Assembly: GCA_964351655.1 (NCBI GenBank)
Contig: CAYGPD010000002.1
Coordinates: 1 to 64,000, forward strand
DNA length: 64,000 nt
Reading direction: 5' to 3'
From: Hirschia sp964351655
Lineage (GTDB): Bacteria > Pseudomonadota > Alphaproteobacteria > Caulobacterales > Hyphomonadaceae
Positions 1-8,307 of the stretch are shown here, one piece after another (position 1 is the stretch's first letter; the number at the start of each line of letters is the position of its first letter). The translations under genes were made by a program, and so were the position numbers. The notes beneath the pieces are model-generated. The model ran no database searches. It worked only from the letters and a program-made list of their open reading frames with translations, and was not told the origin of the DNA.

Positions 1-1965
1 GATCTGAGGCCAAGCGAAGATTTGAACCAAACTTTATCGCCTGAAACGAAGATAAAAACACCGACTTTTGAAGCTTCCGAATTTGAACTTGAGCCAGAAA
101 CAATCGATGAGCAAACTTTAGCATGGAGAAATCGGTACTTAGAAGGGCGAGTGCGTTACCTTGAAGAAGAAAAAGAGCGCTCAAATACTGTAGTAGCGTC
201 GGATGAATTGAAAGCAGTATCAGGCGAACCTAGCGGCCAAACTAATGACAATATGACGAGTACAGTCACACAGAGTGTTGAAGTCGCGAATAATACGCAA
301 AACTTAACTTCCATAAAATCAGACGAGGTTGATCGCTTGCGTTGGCGTACACGCTATTTAGAAGGACGAATCCGTTTTCTTGAAGAAGAGGCTGCTGTGT
401 CAGCTCTGAAAGCTGAAAAGGAAGCGATTAGCCCGAAATTACCGACTTTGGTTTCAACTGAGCAGGCATCGCAACTTCAAACGGAGCGCGCAAATTGGCG
501 GAACGCTTATCTTGAGGAGCGACTAAAATTTACCGTATCTTCAAATTCTGCGGTACGATCAAATACAAAAAATGTGTCTCAAGGTACTGAAGATCGGTCA
601 TCACTCGATGACCGTATTAAGTGGCGCGAGACTTATCTTGCTGAACGCATACATTACGGTGAAGAGTTACTAAAGTTGGAGCAAAGCAAGCAACCTATTG
701 TTGAGCAACCGCGTGAGGACTTGCAAATAGATCGCTTACAATGGCGTTCTCAATACCTCGAAGAAAAAATCAACAATGCAGAGATTGAGTCTTCTACACT
801 TTCGTTGAAACAACCAAATATATCTGAAGGAGCGAAAATTGAGCTGGTTTCTGTAGAGAACCTACAGGTTGAGACTTTAGACAATGCTCATGATGATAAT
901 GAATCAGATGTTGAGCTTGTTGAAGCTAACACTAGCGAAGACGAGGCTTTTGCGGCAGAATATTTGGCTGAAGTTGAAAATGAACTTGTTCGCTTAAAGT
1001 GGAGAGAAGCATTTTATGCGTCACTTGCTCAGCGTGCTCAGGCAAACAATCTGCATGAAACAGCAGATAGGGTGGAACCACACGATCCAGTTGATAGAGC
1101 GGCTGAAGAAAAAGAAGAATATAGCCTTCGTGAAGTCGATTTCAAAAGGTTAGAATGGCGTAATCGTTACTTGCATGGACGCCTCAAATATTTGGAAGAG
1201 AATGCTGCGTCAGCTATGCGTAAAGTGTCACGTCAGCAAGACGTTGAAACTCAAAAAGTGAATGAGAGTTCTGAGGAGCATTCGAGCTATGGTGACGCAA
1301 GTGATACAGCAAAGCTTAAATGGAGAAACTCTTATCTCTTAGGTCGCATCGGCTATCTTGAAGGTGATGAGTCGCAAGGAGAACGATCGTTTGTAAAGAG
1401 GGTTGATAATGAGTCCAAGCCAGGTGACGCCTTAGACAACTTAGATTCGCTGTCCCAGCTCAAGTTTGAAGCAACTGAAGAGAAGGCTGAACCATCTGTG
1501 AGTGTTGCCTTTGAAACATCTAGGTTAAAGGCAAAAGAAAACAGAGAGAAGAAGCGGAATGCTTCCAGCTCTCGTAAAAAAAGCACAGGTTCAGGAAAGT
1601 CTGATATTCACGTTGAAACATCGGATCAGTTTCAAGAGACTTTTCTAAAATCAGAATATTTTGTTTCTGGCGATTCTGATACTGGACGACCTGCCTACCT
1701 TACTCAGCCGCTGTTTGGTAAGCATGATGAATTGAGGGAAATCGCTGGGGTGGGGCCAAAGATTGAGCGCATTTTACACGATTTAGGGATTTTCCACTTC
1801 TATCAGATTGCGTCTTGGACGCGTAAAGAGGTTGAGTGGGTAGATAACTATTTAACCTTCAAGGGTAGGATTGATCGTGAGAATTGGATCGATCAATGTA
1901 AAAAATTGGCCCGTGGAGAAGAAACCGATGGTCAACGTAAATATAGGGATGGAAAACATACTTAG
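1..1965 (+). CDS. W-R-x-x-Y-L repeat protein with C-terminal H3TH/helix-hairpin-helix domain (5' partial)
   Basis: The reading frame is open to the left edge, so the N-terminus is probably outside the window; an in-window TTG at 22 would give 647 aa but has no convincing ribosome binding site. The protein is acidic and mostly low-complexity. Eight copies of a short motif with consensus W-R-x-x-Y-L-x-x-R-(I/L)-x-Y-L-E-E occur at Trp35, 108, 159, 201, 241, 327, 379 and 434 (numbered from the TTG), separated by variable acidic or Ser-rich linkers; the sixth copy is degenerate. A Lys/Arg/Ser-rich stretch (about 500-525) precedes a folded C-terminal domain at about 558-635, with the hairpin motif IAGVGPKIE, which is closely similar to the C-terminal extension of NuoE at 16431-16690. 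Domains of this kind are annotated as H3TH/helix-hairpin-helix (predicted DNA-binding or nuclease-like), but function is unproven. I do not recognise the repeat. It converges on meaB. Confidence 0.85.
   Translation, partial: DLRPSEDLNQTLSPETKIKTPTFEASEFELEPETIDEQTLAWRNRYLEGRVRYLEEEKERSNTVVASDELKAVSGEPSGQTNDNMTSTVTQSVEVANNTQNLTSIKSDEVDRLRWRTRYLEGRIRFLEEEAAVSALKAEKEAISPKLPTLVSTEQASQLQTERANWRNAYLEERLKFTVSSNSAVRSNTKNVSQGTEDRSSLDDRIKWRETYLAERIHYGEELLKLEQSKQPIVEQPREDLQIDRLQWRSQYLEEKINNAEIESSTLSLKQPNISEGAKIELVSVENLQVETLDNAHDDNESDVELVEANTSEDEAFAAEYLAEVENELVRLKWREAFYASLAQRAQANNLHETADRVEPHDPVDRAAEEKEEYSLREVDFKRLEWRNRYLHGRLKYLEENAASAMRKVSRQQDVETQKVNESSEEHSSYGDASDTAKLKWRNSYLLGRIGYLEGDESQGERSFVKRVDNESKPGDALDNLDSLSQLKFEATEEKAEPSVSVAFETSRLKAKENREKKRNASSSRKKSTGSGKSDIHVETSDQFQETFLKSEYFVSGDSDTGRPAYLTQPLFGKHDELREIAGVGPKIERILHDLGIFHFYQIASWTRKEVEWVDNYLTFKGRIDRENWIDQCKKLARGEETDGQRKYRDGKHT
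118..1368 (+). repeat. Eight degenerate W-R-x-x-Y-L protein repeats
   Basis: Repeat cores start at the Trp codons near 124, 343, 496, 622, 742, 1000, 1156 and 1321. Each core is about 16-18 residues, for example WRNRYLEGRVRYLEEE and WRNRYLHGRLKYLEEN. Spacing is irregular (40 to 86 residues), and conservation is at the protein rather than DNA level, so this is an old protein repeat, not a recent tandem duplication. Each core looks like a short amphipathic helix. Confidence 0.85.
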
Positions 1966-2014
1966 ATCCAAAGGGCGATAATACCCAAGTTCATGAAGTT
2001 GTTTTATAATTTAA

Positions 2015-2974
2015 CTAAGTCATAAATATAGAGAGCAGTTTTTGTGCAGCAAAGCTTGCTGCTAACTCTCCATTTGAAACTCTCTTCCGTAATTCTGGAA
2101 GTGTATTTTGAATTTCGGGGTGCTGTTTAAAAGCTTGCATCATACTTTCGCTTATAAGAGATTCCATCCAACGAAGTTGCTGTTCGGAACGCCTTTTTTG
2201 ATGAGAACCGCTCTTTAAAGTTGAGTTTTTATGCTTGTTCATTACGTCCCAAAGGTTTTCCAACCCAACCCCTTTTTCAGCGGAAATTGTTGAAACCGTG
2301 GGATTCCATGCGGGGTCTACCGGAGTAAGTATGTGCAAAGCATTTCGATAGTGGCGCGCTGCATTTGCAGCGGCTTTTTCATCGATATCGGCTTTATTCA
2401 CGGCAATCATATCAGCAACTTCAAGTACGCCTTTTTTTATGCCTTGTAGCTCATCCCCCGCATTGGGCAGCATCAAAACTAGAAAAAGGTCCACCATGTC
2501 AGCTACAACAGTTTCAGATTGTCCCACACCAACGGTTTCTACGAGAATAACATCATAACCAGCAGCTTCACAAAATAGAAGTGTTTCTCGAGTTTTTCGC
2601 GCAACTCCTCCAAGCGTTTCACCAGCGGGAGAGGGACGAATAAATGCATTTGTATTCATAGAAAGCTGCTCCATTCTAGTTTTGTCACCTAGAATTGAGC
2701 CACCAGAGCGTTTAGACGTGGGATCTACTGCAAGTACAGCTACTTTGTAACCTTTCTCAGTTAGCATCGATCCAAAATTGTCAATGAAGGTTGATTTGCC
2801 GACCCCTGGAACTCCTGTTATTCCGATGCGGCGTGCATTCCCTGTTTTGCTCATGCATTGAACAAGCAGGTGTTGTGCTTTTTCTTGATGATCCGCACGT
2901 TTAGATTCAACCCATGTAATAGCCCGCGCTAAACCTGCGCGCGTAAGTAGGTCTTCTGGGGTGATATCTTGCAT
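2015..2974 (-). CDS. meaB: Methylmalonyl-CoA mutase-associated GTPase MeaB (ArgK family)
   Basis: A 319-aa G3E-family P-loop GTPase that protects and reactivates adenosylcobalamin-dependent methylmalonyl-CoA mutase and gates cofactor loading. The Walker A loop GVPGVGKST lies at residues 54-62, the ETVGVGQSE switch region at 146-154, and the base-specificity motif NKAD at 193-196. Length is normal for the family. It is the last gene of the minus-strand run mutA-mutB-109aa-lipoprotein-meaB, starting 12 bp after the lipoprotein gene, so it is probably co-transcribed with its client enzyme. Identification is secure from motifs and context together. Confidence 0.95.
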   Translation of the reverse strand: MQDITPEDLLTRAGLARAITWVESKRADHQEKAQHLLVQCMSKTGNARRIGITGVPGVGKSTFIDNFGSMLTEKGYKVAVLAVDPTSKRSGGSILGDKTRMEQLSMNTNAFIRPSPAGETLGGVARKTRETLLFCEAAGYDVILVETVGVGQSETVVADMVDLFLVLMLPNAGDELQGIKKGVLEVADMIAVNKADIDEKAAANAARHYRNALHILTPVDPAWNPTVSTISAEKGVGLENLWDVMNKHKNSTLKSGSHQKRRSEQQLRWMESLISESMMQAFKQHPEIQNTLPELRKRVSNGELAASFAAQKLLSIFMT

Positions 2975-2986
2975 AAAAAGGTAAGC

Positions 2987-3490
2987 TTAGTTGGAATATG
3001 TTGAGTTCGTAGTTGATGTATCTAAAACTGATTGCGCGTCATATATGACGCCTTCAGCACCAGCTGGTTTAGGGCCTGAGCCGGTGATTATTTCTAGCCG
3101 AGATTGATAGGCTTTACGATCCGGCGTTAGGTCAAAACCTATGCCAACACCGACTCCGCCGCCGCGAGATCCGCTACCACCTGAAACTCCAACGCTTGTT
3201 CCGCGATTTTGTGAGCCTCCGATTATATCTGAGGCTTTGTTTACGACACGGAACCATGTTTCTTTTTGATCAAGTGTTATTTCTGCAGCACGGCGTAATG
3301 CAAAATTCTCCACCTCGAGCTGAGATGCATCGGTGTCACCGGTGAACACGACATTGAACCGATTGGATTCGATTTTCATATCTTGAAATCCAATTCCTGA
3401 TTTATCTACAGGCGTGTATGTCGTCGACGGAGTTGCGCATGCAGCAAGCATGGATGTGCATACGATAGATACAGCTATTTTGCGAAACAT
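2987..3490 (-). CDS. Putative lipoprotein, CC0125/CC1285-like family
   Basis: I chose the internal ATG at 3490 (167 aa) because it places a classic lipoprotein signal at the N-terminus: MFRKIAV, a hydrophobic stretch, then the lipobox LAAC with the lipidated Cys about residue 18. A longer frame starting at 3532 adds 14 residues in front of the signal and overlaps the upstream gene. The mature part has an SGIGFQDMKIESNRFNVVF-like segment and the (R)RAAEITL motif that I associate with the CC0125/CC1285 lipoproteins of Caulobacterales; a Gly/Ser/Val-rich tract (about residues 100-120) follows. Role unknown. It sits between a 109-aa unknown gene and meaB in the mut run, which may be simple co-transcription rather than functional linkage. 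Confidence 0.8.
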   Translation of the reverse strand: MFRKIAVSIVCTSMLAACATPSTTYTPVDKSGIGFQDMKIESNRFNVVFTGDTDASQLEVENFALRRAAEITLDQKETWFRVVNKASDIIGGSQNRGTSVGVSGGSGSRGGGVGVGIGFDLTPDRKAYQSRLEIITGSGPKPAGAEGVIYDAQSVLDTSTTNSTYSN

Positions 3491-3521
3491 TTCAAACTCG
3501 CTTTTCAAAATGCTCTTGGGC

Positions 3522-3851
3522 TTATTGGCCAAAAGCGGATGGTTTGGGGTGCTCGATCATGAAAATATGGGTTTCATTCACCAGCATATTTGCAGCATCG
3601 ACTGTATCTGCTTGTGAAATTGACAATTTCAAATCTTCTTCCTCGATTTTCCACAGGTGATCGGCGACTTCCGATGGTTCAGCATCATTAAGCAATAGTC
3701 GTAAAATTCCAGCTATGTACTTGTCGTAAAAACCTTCTCGAGATGCATCTTCGTTTACATCCATCGGATCCCAGTCACGCCATAAAACCTCACCGACGAT
3801 CAGAGTGAGGCCTTCTAGCCAACGATCTAGTTCAATGTCTTGCTTTGGCAT
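3522..3851 (-). CDS. Conserved-looking hypothetical protein, 109 aa
   Basis: A soluble acidic protein with no signal peptide or membrane segment. It contains WRDWDPMDVNE followed by an aromatic/acidic segment and a helix with LLLNDAEPSEVADHLWKIE. This layout (W-D-P-x-x-V-N, then Y-x-x-Y, then an L-x-x-x-A/G-x-x-x-E-x-A-x-x-L-x-x-I-E helix) resembles small uncharacterised proteins found in many Proteobacteria, but I cannot name a family with certainty. It starts 27 bp downstream of mutB and ends 31 bp before the lipoprotein start, so it probably belongs to the same transcript. No function is proposed. Confidence 0.75.
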   Translation of the reverse strand: MPKQDIELDRWLEGLTLIVGEVLWRDWDPMDVNEDASREGFYDKYIAGILRLLLNDAEPSEVADHLWKIEEEDLKLSISQADTVDAANMLVNETHIFMIEHPKPSAFGQ

Positions 3852-3878
3852 ATGAGCTCCGATTCTAAGAGTTAGTAT

Positions 3879-6068
3879 TTAGGAGTTATGCTTCAATTGT
3901 GACCTCAGCTTGTCGATTAATTCAATACATGACTCTGCAATTATCGTCCCAGGAGCGAAAATAGCTGCTGCGCCAGCCTTATAAAGTGCATCATAATCCT
4001 GTGGCGGCACGACACCTCCGACCACAATCATGATGTCATCACGGCCTTCTGATTTAAGTGCGGCTTTGAGTGATGGTACAAGTGACAGGTGTCCAGCAGC
4101 AAGTGAAGACGCAGCCACAACATGGACATCATTTTCTACAGCCTGACGTGCGACCTCTTCTGGCGTCTGGAACAGCGGACCAATATCTACATCCCAACCA
4201 AGGTCAGCCATTCCTGAAGCAACGACTTTCTGGCCGCGATCATGTCCGTCTTGCCCCATCTTTGCGATAAGAATACGCGGTCGACGGCCTTCATTCTCTT
4301 CAAAAGTATCTGCACCTTTGAGCGCAAGTTCAACACGGTCTGATTTAGCTTTCATTCCCGCAGCATACACCCCTTGAATCGAATTGATAACTGCTTTGTG
4401 ACGCCCCGCCACAACTTCAATTGCCATAGATATTTCGCCGACGGTTGCATGTGCGCGCGCAGCGTTAACGCCAAGCTCAAGTAGATTGCCTTCGCCCGAA
4501 CGCATTGAGTTTGTGATTGCATCTAAGGCGGTTGTCACTTTTGCTTCATCGCGTCCAGCCTTAAGTCTTTTAAGCTTTTCGAGCTGTAGCTTATAAACAC
4601 TTGCATTATCCACTTTGAGCACCGGCACATCTTCAGGCTCAGTCAATTGATATTTATTTACACCAATAACTGATTGCACACCTGAATCTATACGCGCTTG
4701 AGTTTTTGCCGCAGATTCTTCGATACGTAGCTTGGGCAGACCTTTTTCAATAGCAGCTGCCATCCCACCCATTTTTTCGACTTCTTCAATATGCTCCCAT
4801 GCGCGGGCCGCGAGATCATGCGTTAAGCGCTCAACATAATAGGAACCGCCCCACATATCGATGGTGCGACAAGTGCCAGCTTCTTGTTGTAAGAAAATTT
4901 GGGTATTTCGTGCAATTCTAGCTGAAAAGTCCGTTGGCAGTGCGAGCGCTTCATCTAGCGCATTTGTGTGGAGTGATTGTGTTTGTCCATTTACAGCCGC
5001 CATAGCCTCAAGACATGTACGCACTACGTTGTTATTTACGTCTTGCGCCGTCAATGACCAACCAGATGTTTGTGAATGCGTGCGTAAAGATAATGACTTA
5101 GAGCTTTTTGGTGAGAATTTATTGACAAGCCGTGACCACAACAATCGACCTGCGCGCATTTTGGCAACTTCCATGAAGTAATTCATGCCAATCGCCCAGA
5201 AGAATGACAAACGCGGTGCAAAAGCATCTACATCTAAGCCAGCTTCTATACCTGCTTTAATATATTCTACGCCGTCAGCTAATGTGTAAGCTAGCTCTAG
5301 ATCAGCGCTCGCGCCAGCTTCTTGCATATGGTAGCCGGAAATGGAAATAGAGTTGTATTTTGGCATTTTTTGCGATGTGAATGCAAAAATATCAGAGATG
5401 ATCCGCATAGAATGCTTGGGCGGGTATATATATGTGTTGCGCACCATGAACTCTTTCAGAATATCGTTCTGAATTGTGCCGGATAATTTCTCCGGAGGGA
5501 CTCCTTGTTCTTCCGCAGCCACTATAAAGAGAGACAGTATAGGTAGCACAGCGCCGTTCATTGTCATGGATACGGACATTTTATCGAGTGGAATTCCGTC
5601 AAAAAGCGTCCGCATGTCCAAAATGGAATCGATTGCAACTCCAGCCATTCCAACGTCGCCTGATACACGTGGATGGTCACTATCATAGCCTCGGTGTGTT
5701 GCGAGATCGAATGCTACAGAAAGGCCTTTTTGGCCGGCAGCCAAGTTTCGGCGATAAAAAGCATTCGATTCTTCTGCTGTTGAGAAACCCGCATACTGAC
5801 GAATAGTCCAAGGGCGCTGAGGGTACATTGAAGGATAGGGGCCGCGGCCATACGGTGCAATCCCGGGAAAATCGTCGAGAAAATCAAGTTTCGCAGTATC
5901 CTTGGCGGTGTAGAGAGGTTTTACATCCACGCCTTCGGGCGTTTCCCAGTTCCCGTCTAAATCATTAGCTGCGGCTGACTCCCATTTTTGAAGTGAGGCT
6001 TCAGTCACAAGGCCACATTCTGGAAGGTCAAGGTCAATCTTGGTAAAGTCAGGTGTAGATATTGGCAT
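3879..6068 (-). CDS. mutB: Methylmalonyl-CoA mutase, large (catalytic) subunit
   Basis: A 729-aa protein that interconverts (R)-methylmalonyl-CoA and succinyl-CoA using adenosylcobalamin. The N-terminal two thirds form the substrate TIM barrel (YPSMYPQRPWTIRQYAGF; RGYDSDHPRV; the ARNTQIFLQQEAG helix). The C-terminal cobalamin-binding domain starts about residue 596 and keeps the DxHxxG signature as QDGHDRG, with the cobalt-ligating His at about 609. A GGAG ribosome binding site precedes the ATG. MutA is directly upstream (93 bp) and MeaB downstream, so this is the heterodimeric mutase with its chaperone. Also named scpA or bhbA in other organisms. Confidence 0.97.
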   Translation of the reverse strand: MPISTPDFTKIDLDLPECGLVTEASLQKWESAAANDLDGNWETPEGVDVKPLYTAKDTAKLDFLDDFPGIAPYGRGPYPSMYPQRPWTIRQYAGFSTAEESNAFYRRNLAAGQKGLSVAFDLATHRGYDSDHPRVSGDVGMAGVAIDSILDMRTLFDGIPLDKMSVSMTMNGAVLPILSLFIVAAEEQGVPPEKLSGTIQNDILKEFMVRNTYIYPPKHSMRIISDIFAFTSQKMPKYNSISISGYHMQEAGASADLELAYTLADGVEYIKAGIEAGLDVDAFAPRLSFFWAIGMNYFMEVAKMRAGRLLWSRLVNKFSPKSSKSLSLRTHSQTSGWSLTAQDVNNNVVRTCLEAMAAVNGQTQSLHTNALDEALALPTDFSARIARNTQIFLQQEAGTCRTIDMWGGSYYVERLTHDLAARAWEHIEEVEKMGGMAAAIEKGLPKLRIEESAAKTQARIDSGVQSVIGVNKYQLTEPEDVPVLKVDNASVYKLQLEKLKRLKAGRDEAKVTTALDAITNSMRSGEGNLLELGVNAARAHATVGEISMAIEVVAGRHKAVINSIQGVYAAGMKAKSDRVELALKGADTFEENEGRRPRILIAKMGQDGHDRGQKVVASGMADLGWDVDIGPLFQTPEEVARQAVENDVHVVAASSLAAGHLSLVPSLKAALKSEGRDDIMIVVGGVVPPQDYDALYKAGAAAIFAPGTIIAESCIELIDKLRSQLKHNS

Positions 6069-6161
6069 TTTAGGACTCCGAAGAGAAAGTGTTTCTAGCT
6101 TCCGGTTTGTTCGCTTATGTGGGGCCGGCTTCTAGTATGAAATATGAAACAATAGAGGGCG

Positions 6162-8186
6162 CTACAGCGCTAACCCCAATTCCGAGTGTGCAAGCTCAAG
6201 GCTGGCAACAACATCGACGCCAACATGAATAAACTCATCAATCCCAGCTTCCTGCCAAGATGTGCCAATCTCTGCTGGTGGTCTTCCTGCAAGATATAAT
6301 CGGCCAGCACCTGCCGCACCTAACGCACGTGCTGTATCGGCGGCTTCTTGTAAATAGCGTTCGTCAGACCCGCAAATACATGCCAATAAACAGCCAGATT
6401 GTTTGAAAGCTATCGCAAGCTCATCGGCTTTTCCAGCATGATAAATCGCTTGTAATCCGCCTGCACCGAAGAAATTCGTTGCGAAGGAAGAGCGTGCTGT
6501 GTGTTCTGCCAAAGGCCCTACTGCGGCAATGAATATTCTCGGTTTAATTTTGTTTTTTAGCTCGAAAGCTTCTGCAAAGTCACGCAAACGCTCAAATGGC
6601 TTTGCTATTCGCATTGGCCACAAAGGGTCGCATTCCAAATAAGTGTCTGCTTCTAAAGTCATATCAGAAAGTGTCATTCCATTATCAACTGACTCTAAAA
6701 GAGACTTTGTATCAAAAGCTGAAGGTGCAACTCCTTTAGACGTGGACGCTTCTTTTAGAACTTTCTTTAAATCAGGTGTCACGAACTCCGCTGCGGTTTC
6801 ATCCAATAATGGATAATCTGATACGGCAGTAATTTGAACTTTTCTAAACGCTACATCTCTTAGACGGGCCGTTCTAACCTTGCTGACATTGGATTGGATT
6901 TTGCCTTGTGTAAGGGAAGCTAACACTCCGGAGTCGCGTTCGATGTTTTGGAATAAACCCCAGGCTTTTATCGCTAGATCATTTGAAAGTGTGGATATAC
7001 TCCAAGTACCACCAGCTGGGTCCAATACTTTTCCAAGAAACGATTCTTCTTGCGCGATAATCTGCGTGTTGCGTGCGATGCGTCTGGCTTGACGTGAAGG
7101 GAGACCTAGCGCGTCTGTAAATGGGCGAATTGTTGTTATCTCGGCACCGCCAACACCCGCTGCAAAACAGGCAGCTGTGTTGCGTAAGATGTTTACCCAA
7201 GGATCACGAGCAGTCAGCATTCGACGCGACGAGACGGCTTGAATTTTCATATTGAATTGAGATTCTGTGACGCCAAACTCACTCGCTACTTTAGCCCACA
7301 TACGGCGTGCGGCGCGAAGTTTTGCTATTTCAATGATATAGTCTGCTCCGACTGCCATCGTGAAACCGATAGAACGCAAAGCGACGGCGGCATCGATTCC
7401 AGATTCAACAAGAGTTCGAAGATAATATGTTCCGCTTGCAATTAAGCTAGCAAGTTCCTGGGCTTCAGAGCCGCCCGACTCGTGGATAGGGCGAGAATCT
7501 GCCCGCAGGATTGTTGAACTTTTAAAAGTAGGGGCAAGAGTTGAAACTAGATCTACTATGCTAGCTTTAACGCTTGTTTCGTTGCCGTTTAGATTTCCGG
7601 TACGTGCAAGAGTTCCAATAGGGTCGTAATTGAAAGCGAGATTGAGGGATGCGGGATTATCCGTGTTGCTTTGGGCGAAAGATGCCAACATGGCAGCTGC
7701 GGCAAGTCCAGAATCAGCTGAAGAGGCCGTGACTTCAATACCAACAGGTGCCCAATCAAGTTTAACGCCTTCTAAAACTTTATTTATATCCGCTATAGTA
7801 CGAACGCAGACGCCTCTATCGCCATTCTCATCGATTCGAAGTTCTATAGAACTCACGCCATGTTCTAGGTCTTCTAGGATAGATTTGTTAGCTTCTACAG
7901 GATCGGGGTGGGAAATGATCTGACGAATATCCCAAGGGAGATATTTGTCACGACTCGGTTTTGAACCACGTAGAAATGGATTCTGACCGGGAAGGCTTGA
8001 TTTGTCAGTGGAAGAATCCCAGTCAGTATTCCGATATAGAGCTTTTACAGTCAAACCATCATATGTCTTTGAGTTGATTGTACTCGCTGGCTTGCCTTTT
8101 AGTGCCTTATCAAGAAGGTCCAACCATTGGGCTTCGTCTCCGCCATCAAATTCTGACGAAAACTGAAAAATGTTATCTGAGGTCAT
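6162..8186 (-). CDS. mutA: Methylmalonyl-CoA mutase, small (non-catalytic) subunit
   Basis: A 674-aa paralogue of MutB with the same two-domain layout. The barrel part keeps RGSKPSRDKYLPWDIRQ and ARNTQIIAQEES, but the C-terminal cobalamin-like domain has AAVGPLAEHTARSSF where the catalytic subunit has the DxHxxG motif; loss of the cobalt-binding His is the expected feature of the small subunit, which supports the heterodimer structurally. It is the first gene of the minus-strand mut run; a 14-bp palindrome lies 59-72 bp upstream of its start and may be its operator. It ends in TAA-less spacing of 93 bp before mutB, which could hold a processing site but I see no clear signal. Confidence 0.95.
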   Translation of the reverse strand: MTSDNIFQFSSEFDGGDEAQWLDLLDKALKGKPASTINSKTYDGLTVKALYRNTDWDSSTDKSSLPGQNPFLRGSKPSRDKYLPWDIRQIISHPDPVEANKSILEDLEHGVSSIELRIDENGDRGVCVRTIADINKVLEGVKLDWAPVGIEVTASSADSGLAAAAMLASFAQSNTDNPASLNLAFNYDPIGTLARTGNLNGNETSVKASIVDLVSTLAPTFKSSTILRADSRPIHESGGSEAQELASLIASGTYYLRTLVESGIDAAVALRSIGFTMAVGADYIIEIAKLRAARRMWAKVASEFGVTESQFNMKIQAVSSRRMLTARDPWVNILRNTAACFAAGVGGAEITTIRPFTDALGLPSRQARRIARNTQIIAQEESFLGKVLDPAGGTWSISTLSNDLAIKAWGLFQNIERDSGVLASLTQGKIQSNVSKVRTARLRDVAFRKVQITAVSDYPLLDETAAEFVTPDLKKVLKEASTSKGVAPSAFDTKSLLESVDNGMTLSDMTLEADTYLECDPLWPMRIAKPFERLRDFAEAFELKNKIKPRIFIAAVGPLAEHTARSSFATNFFGAGGLQAIYHAGKADELAIAFKQSGCLLACICGSDERYLQEAADTARALGAAGAGRLYLAGRPPAEIGTSWQEAGIDEFIHVGVDVVASLELAHSELGLAL

Positions 8187-8244
8187 CCCGTATTTCCCGA
8201 TATTTATTTGTTATATCTTATGTTGCGTCACAGCATAGCGCAGT

Positions 8245-8258
8245 CCTGACAGGTCAGG
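8245..8258. promoter_or_regulatory. Palindrome upstream of mutA, candidate operator
   Basis: CCTGAC-AG-GTCAGG is a perfect inverted repeat with 6-bp arms and a 2-bp spacer, centred about 65 bp upstream of the mutA start codon in the 121-bp gap between slt and mutA. Placement fits a regulator binding site for the mut run. No clear -35/-10 pair could be assigned, so the operator role is inference. Confidence 0.4.
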
Positions 8259-8307
8259 GGCGCGACATTCCGTCACTACACATTGGAATACACCATAACT
8301 TGAATTT

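Noticed and set aside
118..1368. Regularly recurring motif considered as a CRISPR or tandem DNA repeat
   Set aside because: Conservation is at the amino-acid level, spacing is irregular, and the frame is open throughout.
6162..8186. mutA as a damaged or pseudogene mutase because the cobalamin His is missing
   Set aside because: The full-length frame and lack of DxHxxG are the normal condition of the small subunit.
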